From Bacilli bacterium (lineage in GTDB: Bacteria > Bacillota_I > Bacilli_A > RF39 > UBA660), in contig JAFWJA010000015.1 in the NCBI GenBank assembly GCA_017511805.1, positions 573,098 through 637,097 on the forward strand: DNA of 64,000 nucleotides, in the 5' to 3' direction. A program made the translations under genes and the position numbers. This document shows, in pieces, positions 8,559-15,617 of this stretch. Under the pieces are notes generated by a model. That model did not search any database. It was not told the origin of the DNA and saw only the letters and a list, made by a program, of their open reading frames with translations. Numbering within the stretch: the first letter of the stretch is position 1; each line of letters starts with the position of its first letter.

Positions 8559-9224
8559 TTATTTACTTAATTTAAATACTTTTTCATTCTTTTTTATATC
8601 TTTCATTATTTCATCTCTATAACATAAATAAAACTTTGAAGATAAACTATTTAATTGTTTTATGTATTCATAATCTTCTTTAAAATCTTTACCTGATACC
8701 TCATTTATAACTTTATAATCATTTATTTCTATATAGTCTTCTTTTTTCATAGCTACATTTTTTGAATAATCAAATACTATTTCCATACCTTCAATACAAC
8801 CAACAAATACTGCATGTAATATTTTATCTTTATTATTATCTATATACCCTATCATGATCTTACAATCATCTTCATAATTATATGCCATACTCATAGAAGT
8901 TTGAATACATTTTCCTTTTCTATTATCACTTCTTAGATCTTCTCTTATTTCATCATCGAAAAAAGTATCTAATAAAGCAAAATAATATTTTAATCCATTT
9001 TTACTAGCTGAAAAACCTCTTTTTTCTCTTTTAAATACATTCGCATGTTCTAATATATATTCAATATCCCTATCATCTAACTTTGTAAATTCTTCTATAG
9101 CACACATTAAGAATTCTCTATCATTTTCAGCAAATCTAGGTCCTTTATATTCGTCCATAAAAAACATTTCATATGTATTATTATTGATACCATCTTGTGT
9201 ACTACTTTGATCGTTTCTTTCCAT
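8559..9224 (-). CDS. Transglutaminase-like cysteine-fold protein, paralogue A
   Basis: About 221 aa, no signal peptide. Contains GKCIQTSMSM (Cys), IMIGYIDNNKD, KILHAVF (His) and MEIVFDYSKN (Asp), which is the Cys...GY...His...Asp layout of transglutaminase-core or arylamine acetyltransferase-type folds. A tail, YLCYRDEIMKDIKKNEKVFKL, is shared with the two upstream paralogues. The family is not one I can name, and activity and substrate are unknown. I prefer the ATG at 9224, seven bases from AAAGGTGA inside the upstream gene. The ATG at 9230 is too close. Confidence 0.75.
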   Translation of the reverse strand: MERNDQSSTQDGINNNTYEMFFMDEYKGPRFAENDREFLMCAIEEFTKLDDRDIEYILEHANVFKREKRGFSASKNGLKYYFALLDTFFDDEIREDLRSDNRKGKCIQTSMSMAYNYEDDCKIMIGYIDNNKDKILHAVFVGCIEGMEIVFDYSKNVAMKKEDYIEINDYKVINEVSGKDFKEDYEYIKQLNSLSSKFYLCYRDEIMKDIKKNEKVFKLSK

Positions 9225-9861
9225 TTTCATTCACCTTTAATACTTTATTATTCTTCTTTAAATCTTTCATTATTTCATCTCTATATAATAGATATATTTT
9301 TAATGGAATAGTTCCAATTGATTCTATATATTTAAAATCTGATTGTAATTCATTACTAGTAATAACATTTAATTCTTCAAATTCAGTTAAACTGTAATAA
9401 TCTTGTTCCATCATTACTAAATTCTTAGTAAAATCATATACTATTTCATCATCTTCATAAATAGCGTGTATTATCTTTTTTTCAGAATAATGAATATAAC
9501 CTATTCTTACATTTCCTCTTTTTCTATCTAATGCCATTTTTATAGATTCAGGACAACATAATTTATATCTCGCTTTTGTTCTTAATTTAGATGCTACTTC
9601 ATGATTAGAATATTTATCCATTCTATCAAACATATATGGTCTATATCCGACAGTATAAAAATAAGCACCATCTTTTTTTATTATTACTCTACTTGAATCT
9701 AATAAAAACTCTTGTTCTTCATCATCTAATAAAGTAAATGCTTCTATTGCTTTTAAAGCATCTTCTTGGCAGCTATCAGACTCTTCATTTATTTTATAGA
9801 CACCTTTACCTAGTAATAAATCAAATGTATTACTATTCATTCCGTTATCTTTTATAATCAT
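9202..9861 (-). CDS. Transglutaminase-like cysteine-fold protein, paralogue B
   Basis: 219 aa. Same layout as its neighbours: KLCCPESIKMAL (Cys), VRIGYIHYSEK, KIIHAIYED (His), EIVYDFTKNLVMMEQDYY (Asp), then the conserved tail IYLLYRDEIMKDLKKNNKVLKVN. It has two adjacent Cys at the predicted nucleophile position, where the others have KC. Identity to the neighbours outside these motifs is modest, so the duplication is old. Overlaps paralogue A by over 20 bases, starts 10 bases after paralogue C, with GGGGGATCAT before the ATG. Confidence 0.75.
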   Translation of the reverse strand: MIIKDNGMNSNTFDLLLGKGVYKINEESDSCQEDALKAIEAFTLLDDEEQEFLLDSSRVIIKKDGAYFYTVGYRPYMFDRMDKYSNHEVASKLRTKARYKLCCPESIKMALDRKRGNVRIGYIHYSEKKIIHAIYEDDEIVYDFTKNLVMMEQDYYSLTEFEELNVITSNELQSDFKYIESIGTIPLKIYLLYRDEIMKDLKKNNKVLKVNENGKKRSK

Positions 9862-9870
9862 ATGATCCCC

Positions 9871-10533
9871 CTATTTTAATTTTAATACTTTTTCTTTTCT
9901 TTTTAATTCATTCATTATTTCATCTCTAAAACATAGATATGCCCTAGATGATAAGTTATTAAAATATTTTTTTAATATCTTTCTATCTTTTAAAAAGTCT
10001 TTACGACTTATTTTTTGAAATATTCTAAAATTAGTTAATCCTACATAATCTTCTTCATCCATAATTAGATTCTTAGTATAATCTATTATTTTAGTTTTAC
10101 CATCTTTTTCATATTCAACAACTGAATGAAGTATATCTTCATCTTCTATAGATATATAACCTGTTAAAACATGTGCTTCTTTTAGTGAACCAAGTAATGA
10201 AATACTCATTTCATGACATTTACCATATCTTTTATGAGATTCTAATTCTTGTCTATGTTTATAACCTTTTACTTGATCAGATAACTTTTCAAATACTATA
10301 TCCATTTCCCCATTAACATAATGATATATCTTATTTTTATTTATTTTAATAGTTCTAGGTTTACATTGAGGCTTTTCTCCTCTTGATAATCTAAATAATT
10401 TTTCTGCTGTTCCTAAACTAGAAAACTCTATATCAACTAAATACCTGCCATTATGATAAGGTACTTTTCTTTTTCTTTTTGGTGCGAATACATATTTATC
10501 TGTATTATCATTTATTTCATAGTGATAAGTCAT
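9871..10533 (-). CDS. Transglutaminase-like cysteine-fold protein, paralogue C
   Basis: 220 aa and first in the operon. Motifs: RYGKCHEMSISL (Cys), HVLTGYISIED, ILHSVVEYEKDG (His), IIDYTKNLIMDEEDYVGL (Asp) and tail AYLCFRDEIMNELKRKEKVLKL. The N-terminus is more basic than in A and B (APKRKRKVPYHNGRY). Start chosen at 10533, after CAAGGAGATATTAAT. The extension to 10587 would overlap the promoter boxes at 10559-10587. Cytoplasmic by sequence. Function unknown. Confidence 0.77.
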   Translation of the reverse strand: MTYHYEINDNTDKYVFAPKRKRKVPYHNGRYLVDIEFSSLGTAEKLFRLSRGEKPQCKPRTIKINKNKIYHYVNGEMDIVFEKLSDQVKGYKHRQELESHKRYGKCHEMSISLLGSLKEAHVLTGYISIEDEDILHSVVEYEKDGKTKIIDYTKNLIMDEEDYVGLTNFRIFQKISRKDFLKDRKILKKYFNNLSSRAYLCFRDEIMNELKRKEKVLKLK

Positions 10534-10558
10534 ATTAATATCTCCTTGATAAGCGTTT

Positions 10559-10587
10559 ATTATATAGTATTTACTATATAAAGTCAA
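10559..10587 (-). promoter_or_regulatory. Sigma-A promoter for the transglutaminase-like/trmB operon
   Basis: TTGACT (10582-10587), 17-base spacer, TATAAT (10559-10564) on the minus strand, about 20 bases before the Shine-Dalgarno. The -35 box begins right after the terminator T-run of the ABC exporter gene. Confidence 0.8.
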
Positions 10588-10612
10588 AGAAAAAAGAGAT
10601 TACTCTCTTTTT
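10588..10612 (-). terminator. Rho-independent terminator of the ABC exporter gene
   Basis: AAAAGAGAGTAATCTCTTTT plus T-run. The stop codon TAA of the exporter gene is the hairpin loop. Confidence 0.78.
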
Positions 10613-12279
10613 CTTGTAAGTTCTTCAAAGTATTCATTATTTCTTTTTAAATCATCATATTTACCTGAATCAATTACTTTTCCATTTAATACTACAAATA
10701 TTTCATCAGCATTTTCAATAGTGTTTAATCTGTGTGCAATTACTATTAAAGTTTTGTTTTCTAGATAATTGTTTATATTCTTCATTACTACTTTTTCAGT
10801 TATGTTGTCCACCTGAGAAGTAGCTTCATCTAATATAACAACATTTGCTTTATCAAAGAATAATCTAGCAAGACCTATTCTTTGTCTTTCACCACCTGAA
10901 ACAAGTATTCCCTTTTCACCTAAGTTAGTGTCTAAACCATCTGGTAATTTTTTATAAAATTCCTCTAAACAAACTAGTCCTAAAACCTTTTCTATTTCTT
11001 CATCTGATACCTTTTTATCAAACACTATATTTTCTTTTAGAGTTCCATCAAAAATAACTGAATCTTGTGATAAATAAGAAACATGATCATAATAAGAATT
11101 TAGATCTATTTCATTTAAGTTTGTACCATCTACTAATACTTCTCCCTTTTTAGTCTTTATTAAACCAGATATTAGTTTTATTAATGTAGATTTACCTGAT
11201 CCTGTTGTTCCAACAAAAGCTACATAAGAACCAGATTTTATTTTTAGAGAAACATTATTAAGAACTTTCTTATTTTCATATGAATAGTCTATGTTCTTTA
11301 ACTCTATGTTTCCATCTAGTTTTTTTAATTTTAAACCAGAATCAATGTTTGAAACATCTTTTAAATCTAATAGTTTTATAAATTTATCAACAGCTTGTTT
11401 GTTTAATTTGTAATCTATGTATTCAACATTAAATATAGCAATTGGTTCATAAGCCTTTCCTAGTAATGTTATTATGGCTACTATTTCACCTATAGTTAAA
11501 CTCTTACTATAAAATGCATATAAAAGCATTATTACTTTTAATATTCCTACTAATATGCCAAATGCTGTAAAAAATATTTCATGAATCATTTTTATTCTAG
11601 TTTTACCATCAACTATGTTTTTAATACCTTTTTCAGTTATTTTTATTTCACTATCATACTTCTTATTAGTTCTAAATATAACTAACTCCATAAAACCACG
11701 TAATAAGTGTTTATTTAACATTTCTTGATTAGTTAATACTTTTTCTTTAACAGAATATAATTTCTTTAAAAGTATCTTTGTCACTATCATAACAAGTACA
11801 TAACCTAATGCTACAAATAATAATAGTTTTAAATCTATTATAGCAATGTATAATAAACTGAATAATGCTGTTGGTAATAAATATCTAACTAGTTTAAAAT
11901 GAAAGTTAATTAGATTATTAGAGGCTGCTTCTGAACCTTCATTTACTCTTTCAGTAATAAGACCTGTTCCTAGTTTTTGGTATTCTAAATAATCAATTGT
12001 TTTCATTTTCTTTAATGCTTGTAGTTTAAATGATAATGGTAATCCTTTTTGTAATTGTTGTTCTGGATAGTTTTCAATGTATCCCACTACTAAATTAACA
12101 AGCATTACTATTCCAAATATTATTATTAAAGTTATACTTAAATCACCATCAAATGAATCGATTATTCTTTGAAATAAATCTACTTCAAATACATTTAAAA
12201 AGTTAGCAATGATACCTATTAATACATAAAATATTATGAATTTCTTGTATTTTTTTAATACTTCTTTGTACAATTTCAT
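10600..12279 (-). CDS. ABC exporter, fused permease and ATPase
   Basis: 559-aa half-transporter that should work as a dimer. Six transmembrane helices fill residues 1-300. The ATPase follows with Walker A GTTGSGKST (about 356), Q-loop SYLSQDSVIFDGT, signature VSGGERQRIGLARL, Walker B VVILDEATS and H-loop IVIAHRL, all intact. The family includes drug, peptide and lipid exporters, and substrate cannot be told. It is a single gene (no partner half-transporter adjacent) with a 190-base structured leader and its own promoter. Confidence 0.88.
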   Translation of the reverse strand: MKLYKEVLKKYKKFIIFYVLIGIIANFLNVFEVDLFQRIIDSFDGDLSITLIIIFGIVMLVNLVVGYIENYPEQQLQKGLPLSFKLQALKKMKTIDYLEYQKLGTGLITERVNEGSEAASNNLINFHFKLVRYLLPTALFSLLYIAIIDLKLLLFVALGYVLVMIVTKILLKKLYSVKEKVLTNQEMLNKHLLRGFMELVIFRTNKKYDSEIKITEKGIKNIVDGKTRIKMIHEIFFTAFGILVGILKVIMLLYAFYSKSLTIGEIVAIITLLGKAYEPIAIFNVEYIDYKLNKQAVDKFIKLLDLKDVSNIDSGLKLKKLDGNIELKNIDYSYENKKVLNNVSLKIKSGSYVAFVGTTGSGKSTLIKLISGLIKTKKGEVLVDGTNLNEIDLNSYYDHVSYLSQDSVIFDGTLKENIVFDKKVSDEEIEKVLGLVCLEEFYKKLPDGLDTNLGEKGILVSGGERQRIGLARLFFDKANVVILDEATSQVDNITEKVVMKNINNYLENKTLIVIAHRLNTIENADEIFVVLNGKVIDSGKYDDLKRNNEYFEELTRKRE

Positions 12280-12308
12280 ATACTTCTCTCCTTTTATTAT
12301 TCTTTAAC

Positions 12309-12472
12309 GTGGTATATAAAAAGAACCTCCTTTCATAAACAGCAAAAACTACCACAAATTTTACTGTGATATATTTTGCCATTCATGAGGAGATTCTAAG
12401 GTTCTCATCATTACTAACCTAAGCAAATGCTTTTATGGCAATTTAACGCGAATGGACGAATTACTAAATTGC
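12309..12472 (-). promoter_or_regulatory. Structured leader of the ABC exporter, candidate attenuator
   Basis: About 190 transcribed bases precede the exporter ATG. GCAATTTA and TAAATTGC can close a first stem (12465-12472 with 12438-12445), and GCCAT with ATGGC closes a second multi-branched element (to 12378). AACCT (near 12400) can pair either with AGGTT upstream (12416-12420) or with AGGTTC downstream (12323-12327), which is followed by a T-run. GTGGTA and TACCAC (12350-12355 and 12309-12314) form a further stem. It contains AAAGGAGG (12326-12333) with no start codon at normal distance. I cannot match it to a known riboswitch class. Confidence 0.5.
12361..12411 (-). CDS. Possible 16-residue leader peptide
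   Basis: ATGATG opens a 16-codon frame (MMRTLESPHEWQNISQ) ending in TAA, entirely inside the exporter leader and overlapping the strands that switch partners. The upstream region has only a weak AGG. Small leader ORFs commonly control drug-exporter genes by ribosome stalling, so it is listed, but it may be chance. Confidence 0.25.
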   Translation of the reverse strand: MMRTLESPHEWQNISQ

Positions 12473-12507
12473 AATTTAATATTACCATTTTTTATTATTT
12501 TTGTCAA
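12465..12507 (-). promoter_or_regulatory. Promoter with palindromic start-site element for the ABC exporter
   Basis: TTGACA (12502-12507), 17-base spacer, TAATAT (12479-12484). Directly downstream is a perfect 14-base palindrome TAAATTGCAATTTA (12465-12478) covering the predicted transcription start, well placed for a repressor operator. The -35 box overlaps the T-run of the preceding terminator. Confidence 0.75.
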
Positions 12508-12533
12508 AAAAAGACAAATTATTATTTGTCTTT
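12506..12533 (-). terminator. Rho-independent terminator of the sugar transferase gene
   Basis: AAGACAAATAATAATTTGTCTT followed by TTTTT. The TAA stop lies in the hairpin and the T-run merges with the next promoter's TTGACA. Confidence 0.8.
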
Positions 12534-13094
12534 TGATTGCCTTATTACTTCAATTGGTGTTTTTAGTAATATTTTTAAATCTTGCATAAATCCAAAATTA
12601 TCATAATAAATAGTGTCATATTTTAATTTATTTTTATGTGCCATATATTTACCACCTTTAACATATGCAAGTCCAGTAATACCTGGTCTTACTAAATATC
12701 TTTTATTATTTATTTTAACATTAGGTAATGTCTCACCTGGTATAAAAGGTCTTGGTCCAATAAAACTCATATCACCTTTTAAAATATTAAATAATTGTGG
12801 TAGTTCATTTAAATGACTTTTATCTATAATATAAGAAAATCTAGTATATCTTTCTTTTCTAGGCAAATCATCAGAATCTAATTTCTTAGTTCTAAATTTA
12901 TACATTAAGAATTTTTTCTTATTTAAACCTTCTCTATATCTTCTTTGATTCCATAGTGGTCTACCTAAATTAATAAATAAACATAAAGAAACAATAATCA
13001 TAATAGGAAAAGTTATTATAATTAATATCAAAGAAAAAAATATATCAAAAAATCTTTTAATATACCAATAAATACCTTTAACATGTTTTTTCAT
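12522..13094 (-). CDS. PglC-type polyprenyl-phosphate sugar-1-phosphate transferase
   Basis: Small monotopic phosphoglycosyl transferase (190 aa): one N-terminal hydrophobic reentrant helix (residues about 15-38), then FLMYKFRTK, SHLNELPQLFNILKGDMSF, IGPRPFIPGE and RPGITGLAYVKGG. It transfers a sugar phosphate from a nucleotide sugar to undecaprenyl phosphate, starting a surface glycan. The expected GLxRRxSLDELPQ-type stretch is divergent, but the core is intact. No glycan cluster is next to it; the flippase at 15.6 kb and the glycosyltransferase at 43 kb could be partners. Confidence 0.88.
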   Translation of the reverse strand: MKKHVKGIYWYIKRFFDIFFSLILIIITFPIMIIVSLCLFINLGRPLWNQRRYREGLNKKKFLMYKFRTKKLDSDDLPRKERYTRFSYIIDKSHLNELPQLFNILKGDMSFIGPRPFIPGETLPNVKINNKRYLVRPGITGLAYVKGGKYMAHKNKLKYDTIYYDNFGFMQDLKILLKTPIEVIRQSKDK

Positions 13095-13112
13095 AGTTTT
13101 CCCTCATAGGAG

Positions 13113-13141
13113 ATTATATCACTTAATTTTTTTATTTACAA
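13113..13141 (-). promoter_or_regulatory. Promoter of the sugar transferase gene
   Basis: TTGTAA (13136-13141), 17-base spacer, TATAAT (13113-13118) on the minus strand, about 20 bases upstream of the ATG. Confidence 0.65.
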
Positions 13142-13176
13142 TCTTTTTTTTAATAATTTTTTTAACAAAAATCACT

Positions 13177-13205
13177 CACTATTTTTAGGTAAAATACATA
13201 TAGTA
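13177..13205 (+). promoter_or_regulatory. Possible sigma-K/sigma-E-like promoter of the 77-aa gene
   Basis: CAC (13177-13179), 17 bases, CATATAGTA (13197-13205) fits the sigma-K pattern AC-N16/17-CATAnnnTA. The position suits the AAAGGAGG at 13219 and ATG at 13233. No good sigma-A -35 is seen. In AT-rich DNA such matches occur by chance. Confidence 0.35.
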
Positions 13206-13232
13206 AAATGAATAGAAAAAGGAGGATTTTTT

Positions 13233-13466
13233 ATGAATAATATGTATGGAATGCCTGGTTTTGAGAGTTATAATATGATGAATTTCCCTTATCCAAATAT
13301 GGGATATTCTCCTATGAATACACCTTGTCAAAATAATATGGATAATAAAATAAAGCAATTAGAAAAACAAATAGATAATTTACAAAATAGAGTTTCTAGA
13401 TTAGAAGAAAATATGTATCCAAAAGCAATAGATTACTCTAATACAACTTATCAAAGTATGATGTAA
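13233..13466 (+). CDS. Small Met/Asn/Pro/Tyr-rich coiled-coil protein
   Basis: 77 aa, not recognised. Residues 1-37 are rich in Met, Asn, Pro, Tyr and Gly, with repeats of the type YPNMGY. Residues 38-62 form a heptad coiled coil (IKQLEKQIDNLQNRVSRLEENM). The composition resembles small spore-coat or inclusion proteins, and a sigma-K-like promoter lies upstream, but both are suggestive only. Strong AAAGGAGG before the ATG. It stands alone on the plus strand and converges with the 462-aa repeat protein at a shared terminator. Confidence 0.72.
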   Translation: MNNMYGMPGFESYNMMNFPYPNMGYSPMNTPCQNNMDNKIKQLEKQIDNLQNRVSRLEENMYPKAIDYSNTTYQSMM

Positions 13467-13492
13467 AAAAACAATTCTTTCGAATTGTTTTT
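13465..13492. terminator. Bidirectional terminator
   Basis: AAAAACAATTCTTTCGAATTGTTTTT works on both strands, between the 77-aa gene and the repeat-protein gene. The stop codon of the latter lies at its edge. Confidence 0.85.
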
Positions 13493-14879
13493 ACATTGTT
13501 CTAGCACTCTTTGAATAGCTAGCTTCTTCAGCCATAGCTTCTGCTTTTTTCTTTACTTTTTGTACTATTTGTAATAATGATTCTTTAAATTGTAAATCAG
13601 AACTACTTATTCTCTTTTCATATTCATCTAATATATCAAAAATATTTTTATAATCTATTCCTTGGAATTCAGTAGATACATTTATATCTTTATTAAATAG
13701 ATTTCTATCAGATAACATAGTATTAATAAAATCTAAATCTTGAGCAATTCTTAAATCTGTTTTTTTATCACTTGATGCATTTTCAATATTTTGTGTTGAT
13801 TTAATATATCTTCCTCTAATAATAGATTTAATTGATTTATCTGGGAAAGAATATAATTGTTCATACATTTCATTAGTTATTTCTTCAGCAGAAATTACTA
13901 ATTGACAATAATCTACTAATTTTTGTTCATATTCCATTTCTTTATCTAAAGCCGCTCTTCTAGAGCCATCATCAACACCTGTCATACCATGTTGATCTAC
14001 ATCTTTATATGCTGAATCAAAGTCTGGATCTATACTTAATCCTCCGCCTATTTGCGTATTAGGTAATCCATGTTGATCTATATCTTTATATGCTGAGTCA
14101 AAATCTGGGTCTATACTTACTCCTCCACCTAACTCTGTATTAGGTAATCCATGTTGATCTAATGCTCTATACACAGCATCAAAATCAGAATCCATGCTTA
14201 CTCCTCCACCTATTTGCGTATTAGGTAATCCATGTTGATCTAATGCTTTATATGCAGAATCAAAATTTGGATCTATACTTACTCCTCCACCTATTTGTTC
14301 TCTAGGAACATCTCTTTGAAGATAACTACTACCACCATAATTATTCGTAGGAGTTGGAATACTAACTGGTGAAGATATAGGATTATATGTTCTTGAATAT
14401 GTTTCTGAAGCACGTGTATTAGCTCTTTCAATTGGAGTCATAGTTCTTCTTGTTTCATCTTTTTTAGGTTCTTTAGATTTTCTTTCCTCAGCATCCCTTA
14501 TTAGAATATCATCACTATTATATTCATGTAAATAATTTGTTAAATCATCTAAAGGATTATCTATTCTAGAAGCTAATCTTCTTTTATCTTCTGACTCTAA
14601 AGTTGAATAAGAATCAAATAAGTTTCTAACTGTAGTTGAATCAACAATAAAATTTGATTTCATTTTTACTTTAGAAATTAATTTAGTAATCTTGGACATA
14701 ATTGCGGGTCTCTTCTTAGTTGGACTACTAATATATTTAGAAATTAGTTTTCCTAATTTAGCTCCTAATTTTGGATCTTTTTGACTTATTAACCTTTTAC
14801 AAGCATCAATTGATATTCTTGTTTTTTCTCTTGATTTTCTATATCTTTCTATTTCTCTATCATAATCCATATAATCCAC
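13491..14879 (-). CDS. Repeat protein of unknown function with four 27-aa repeats
   Basis: 462 aa, no signal or membrane segment. Residues 1-100 are basic and helical. Residues about 190-300 hold four 27-aa repeats of the type GGGVSIDPDFDSAYKALDQH with HGLPNTQ as the end of the unit. The rest is an acidic-basic mixed helical domain (about 330-455). The N-terminal basic domain (SKYISSPTKKRPAIMSKIT) could bind nucleic acid or membrane. No family recognised. Stop codon lies at the shared terminator. The upstream neighbour is a membrane-anchored protein. Confidence 0.7.
   Translation of the reverse strand: MDYMDYDREIERYRKSREKTRISIDACKRLISQKDPKLGAKLGKLISKYISSPTKKRPAIMSKITKLISKVKMKSNFIVDSTTVRNLFDSYSTLESEDKRRLASRIDNPLDDLTNYLHEYNSDDILIRDAEERKSKEPKKDETRRTMTPIERANTRASETYSRTYNPISSPVSIPTPTNNYGGSSYLQRDVPREQIGGGVSIDPNFDSAYKALDQHGLPNTQIGGGVSMDSDFDAVYRALDQHGLPNTELGGGVSIDPDFDSAYKDIDQHGLPNTQIGGGLSIDPDFDSAYKDVDQHGMTGVDDGSRRAALDKEMEYEQKLVDYCQLVISAEEITNEMYEQLYSFPDKSIKSIIRGRYIKSTQNIENASSDKKTDLRIAQDLDFINTMLSDRNLFNKDINVSTEFQGIDYKNIFDILDEYEKRISSSDLQFKESLLQIVQKVKKKAEAMAEEASYSKSARTM
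13978..14302 (-). repeat. Four tandem 81-bp coding repeats
   Basis: The element CCATGTTGATCT recurs at 13987, 14068, 14149 and 14230, exactly 81 bases apart, so the repeat is in frame and 27 codons long. Units differ at several third positions and a few residues. Confidence 0.9.
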
Positions 14880-14918
14880 CTCTATTATATTTATATCATA
14901 TTTTTATAAATAATTCTA

Positions 14919-15617
14919 TTATTGACACTTATCATGTTTTAAATATTGTCCTAAAGTGTCAATTACTTTTGTATCTTCTAGTTTTACTCTATCACTATTA
15001 ACATCATATTTATATTCAGTTATTACTCCTAATTCAGTATCTAATTTCTTAACTTGATCACTACATAATATATATGAATTACCATCAAGTTCAACTGAAT
15101 ACTTATGATTAATTCTAGATCCGGTAACAACTAACTTCCCATTATTAATTTCGAACTTATAAGGAATCATACCTTTTTCATTTTCTAGTTCATGTATTTC
15201 ATCTATCTTTTCACCTGAATAAGAATATACAAATATTTTAGTACTTCTTTCATCAGTATTTTGATCTTGTTTTAGTATTATTGCTTTATTGAGAATAGAT
15301 ATTAATCTAGTATCTCCAGTTGTTCCATCTTCCATAACATATTTATCATTTATACTTAATTTATATCTATAATAGTTTAAACTATCAAAATCTTCTACTC
15401 CAATAAATTCTAATTTTAGTTTTAAATTATCATTAAATTTATATTCTTCTATATCACCTTTTTTATGATGAGATAAATCTAATTTAAAATTAATATTATC
15501 TTCTGATGATATATTAATACTTAATTCAAACTTATCAGATTTATTATCTCTAATAAATAGAAAATAGAATCCTACTAACAAACCTGCTATTAATATTACT
15601 ATTAAAAATTTCTTCAT
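14919..15617 (-). CDS. Membrane-anchored extracytoplasmic protein
   Basis: 232 aa: an N-terminal helix (about residues 4-22) as signal anchor or uncleaved signal, then a beta-rich, Asp/Asn/Lys-rich domain without recognised family. The ATG overlaps the stop of the flippase gene (ATGA), indicating co-translation, so a role in envelope or spore-coat glycan synthesis is plausible but not shown. Confidence 0.65.
   Translation of the reverse strand: MKKFLIVILIAGLLVGFYFLFIRDNKSDKFELSINISSEDNINFKLDLSHHKKGDIEEYKFNDNLKLKLEFIGVEDFDSLNYYRYKLSINDKYVMEDGTTGDTRLISILNKAIILKQDQNTDERSTKIFVYSYSGEKIDEIHELENEKGMIPYKFEINNGKLVVTGSRINHKYSVELDGNSYILCSDQVKKLDTELGVITEYKYDVNSDRVKLEDTKVIDTLGQYLKHDKCQ

Noticed and set aside
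13978-14302. CRISPR-like spaced repeats
   Set aside because: The 81-base units are contiguous, in frame and coding; there is no constant repeat with unique spacers. The same holds for the 264- and 18-base repeats.
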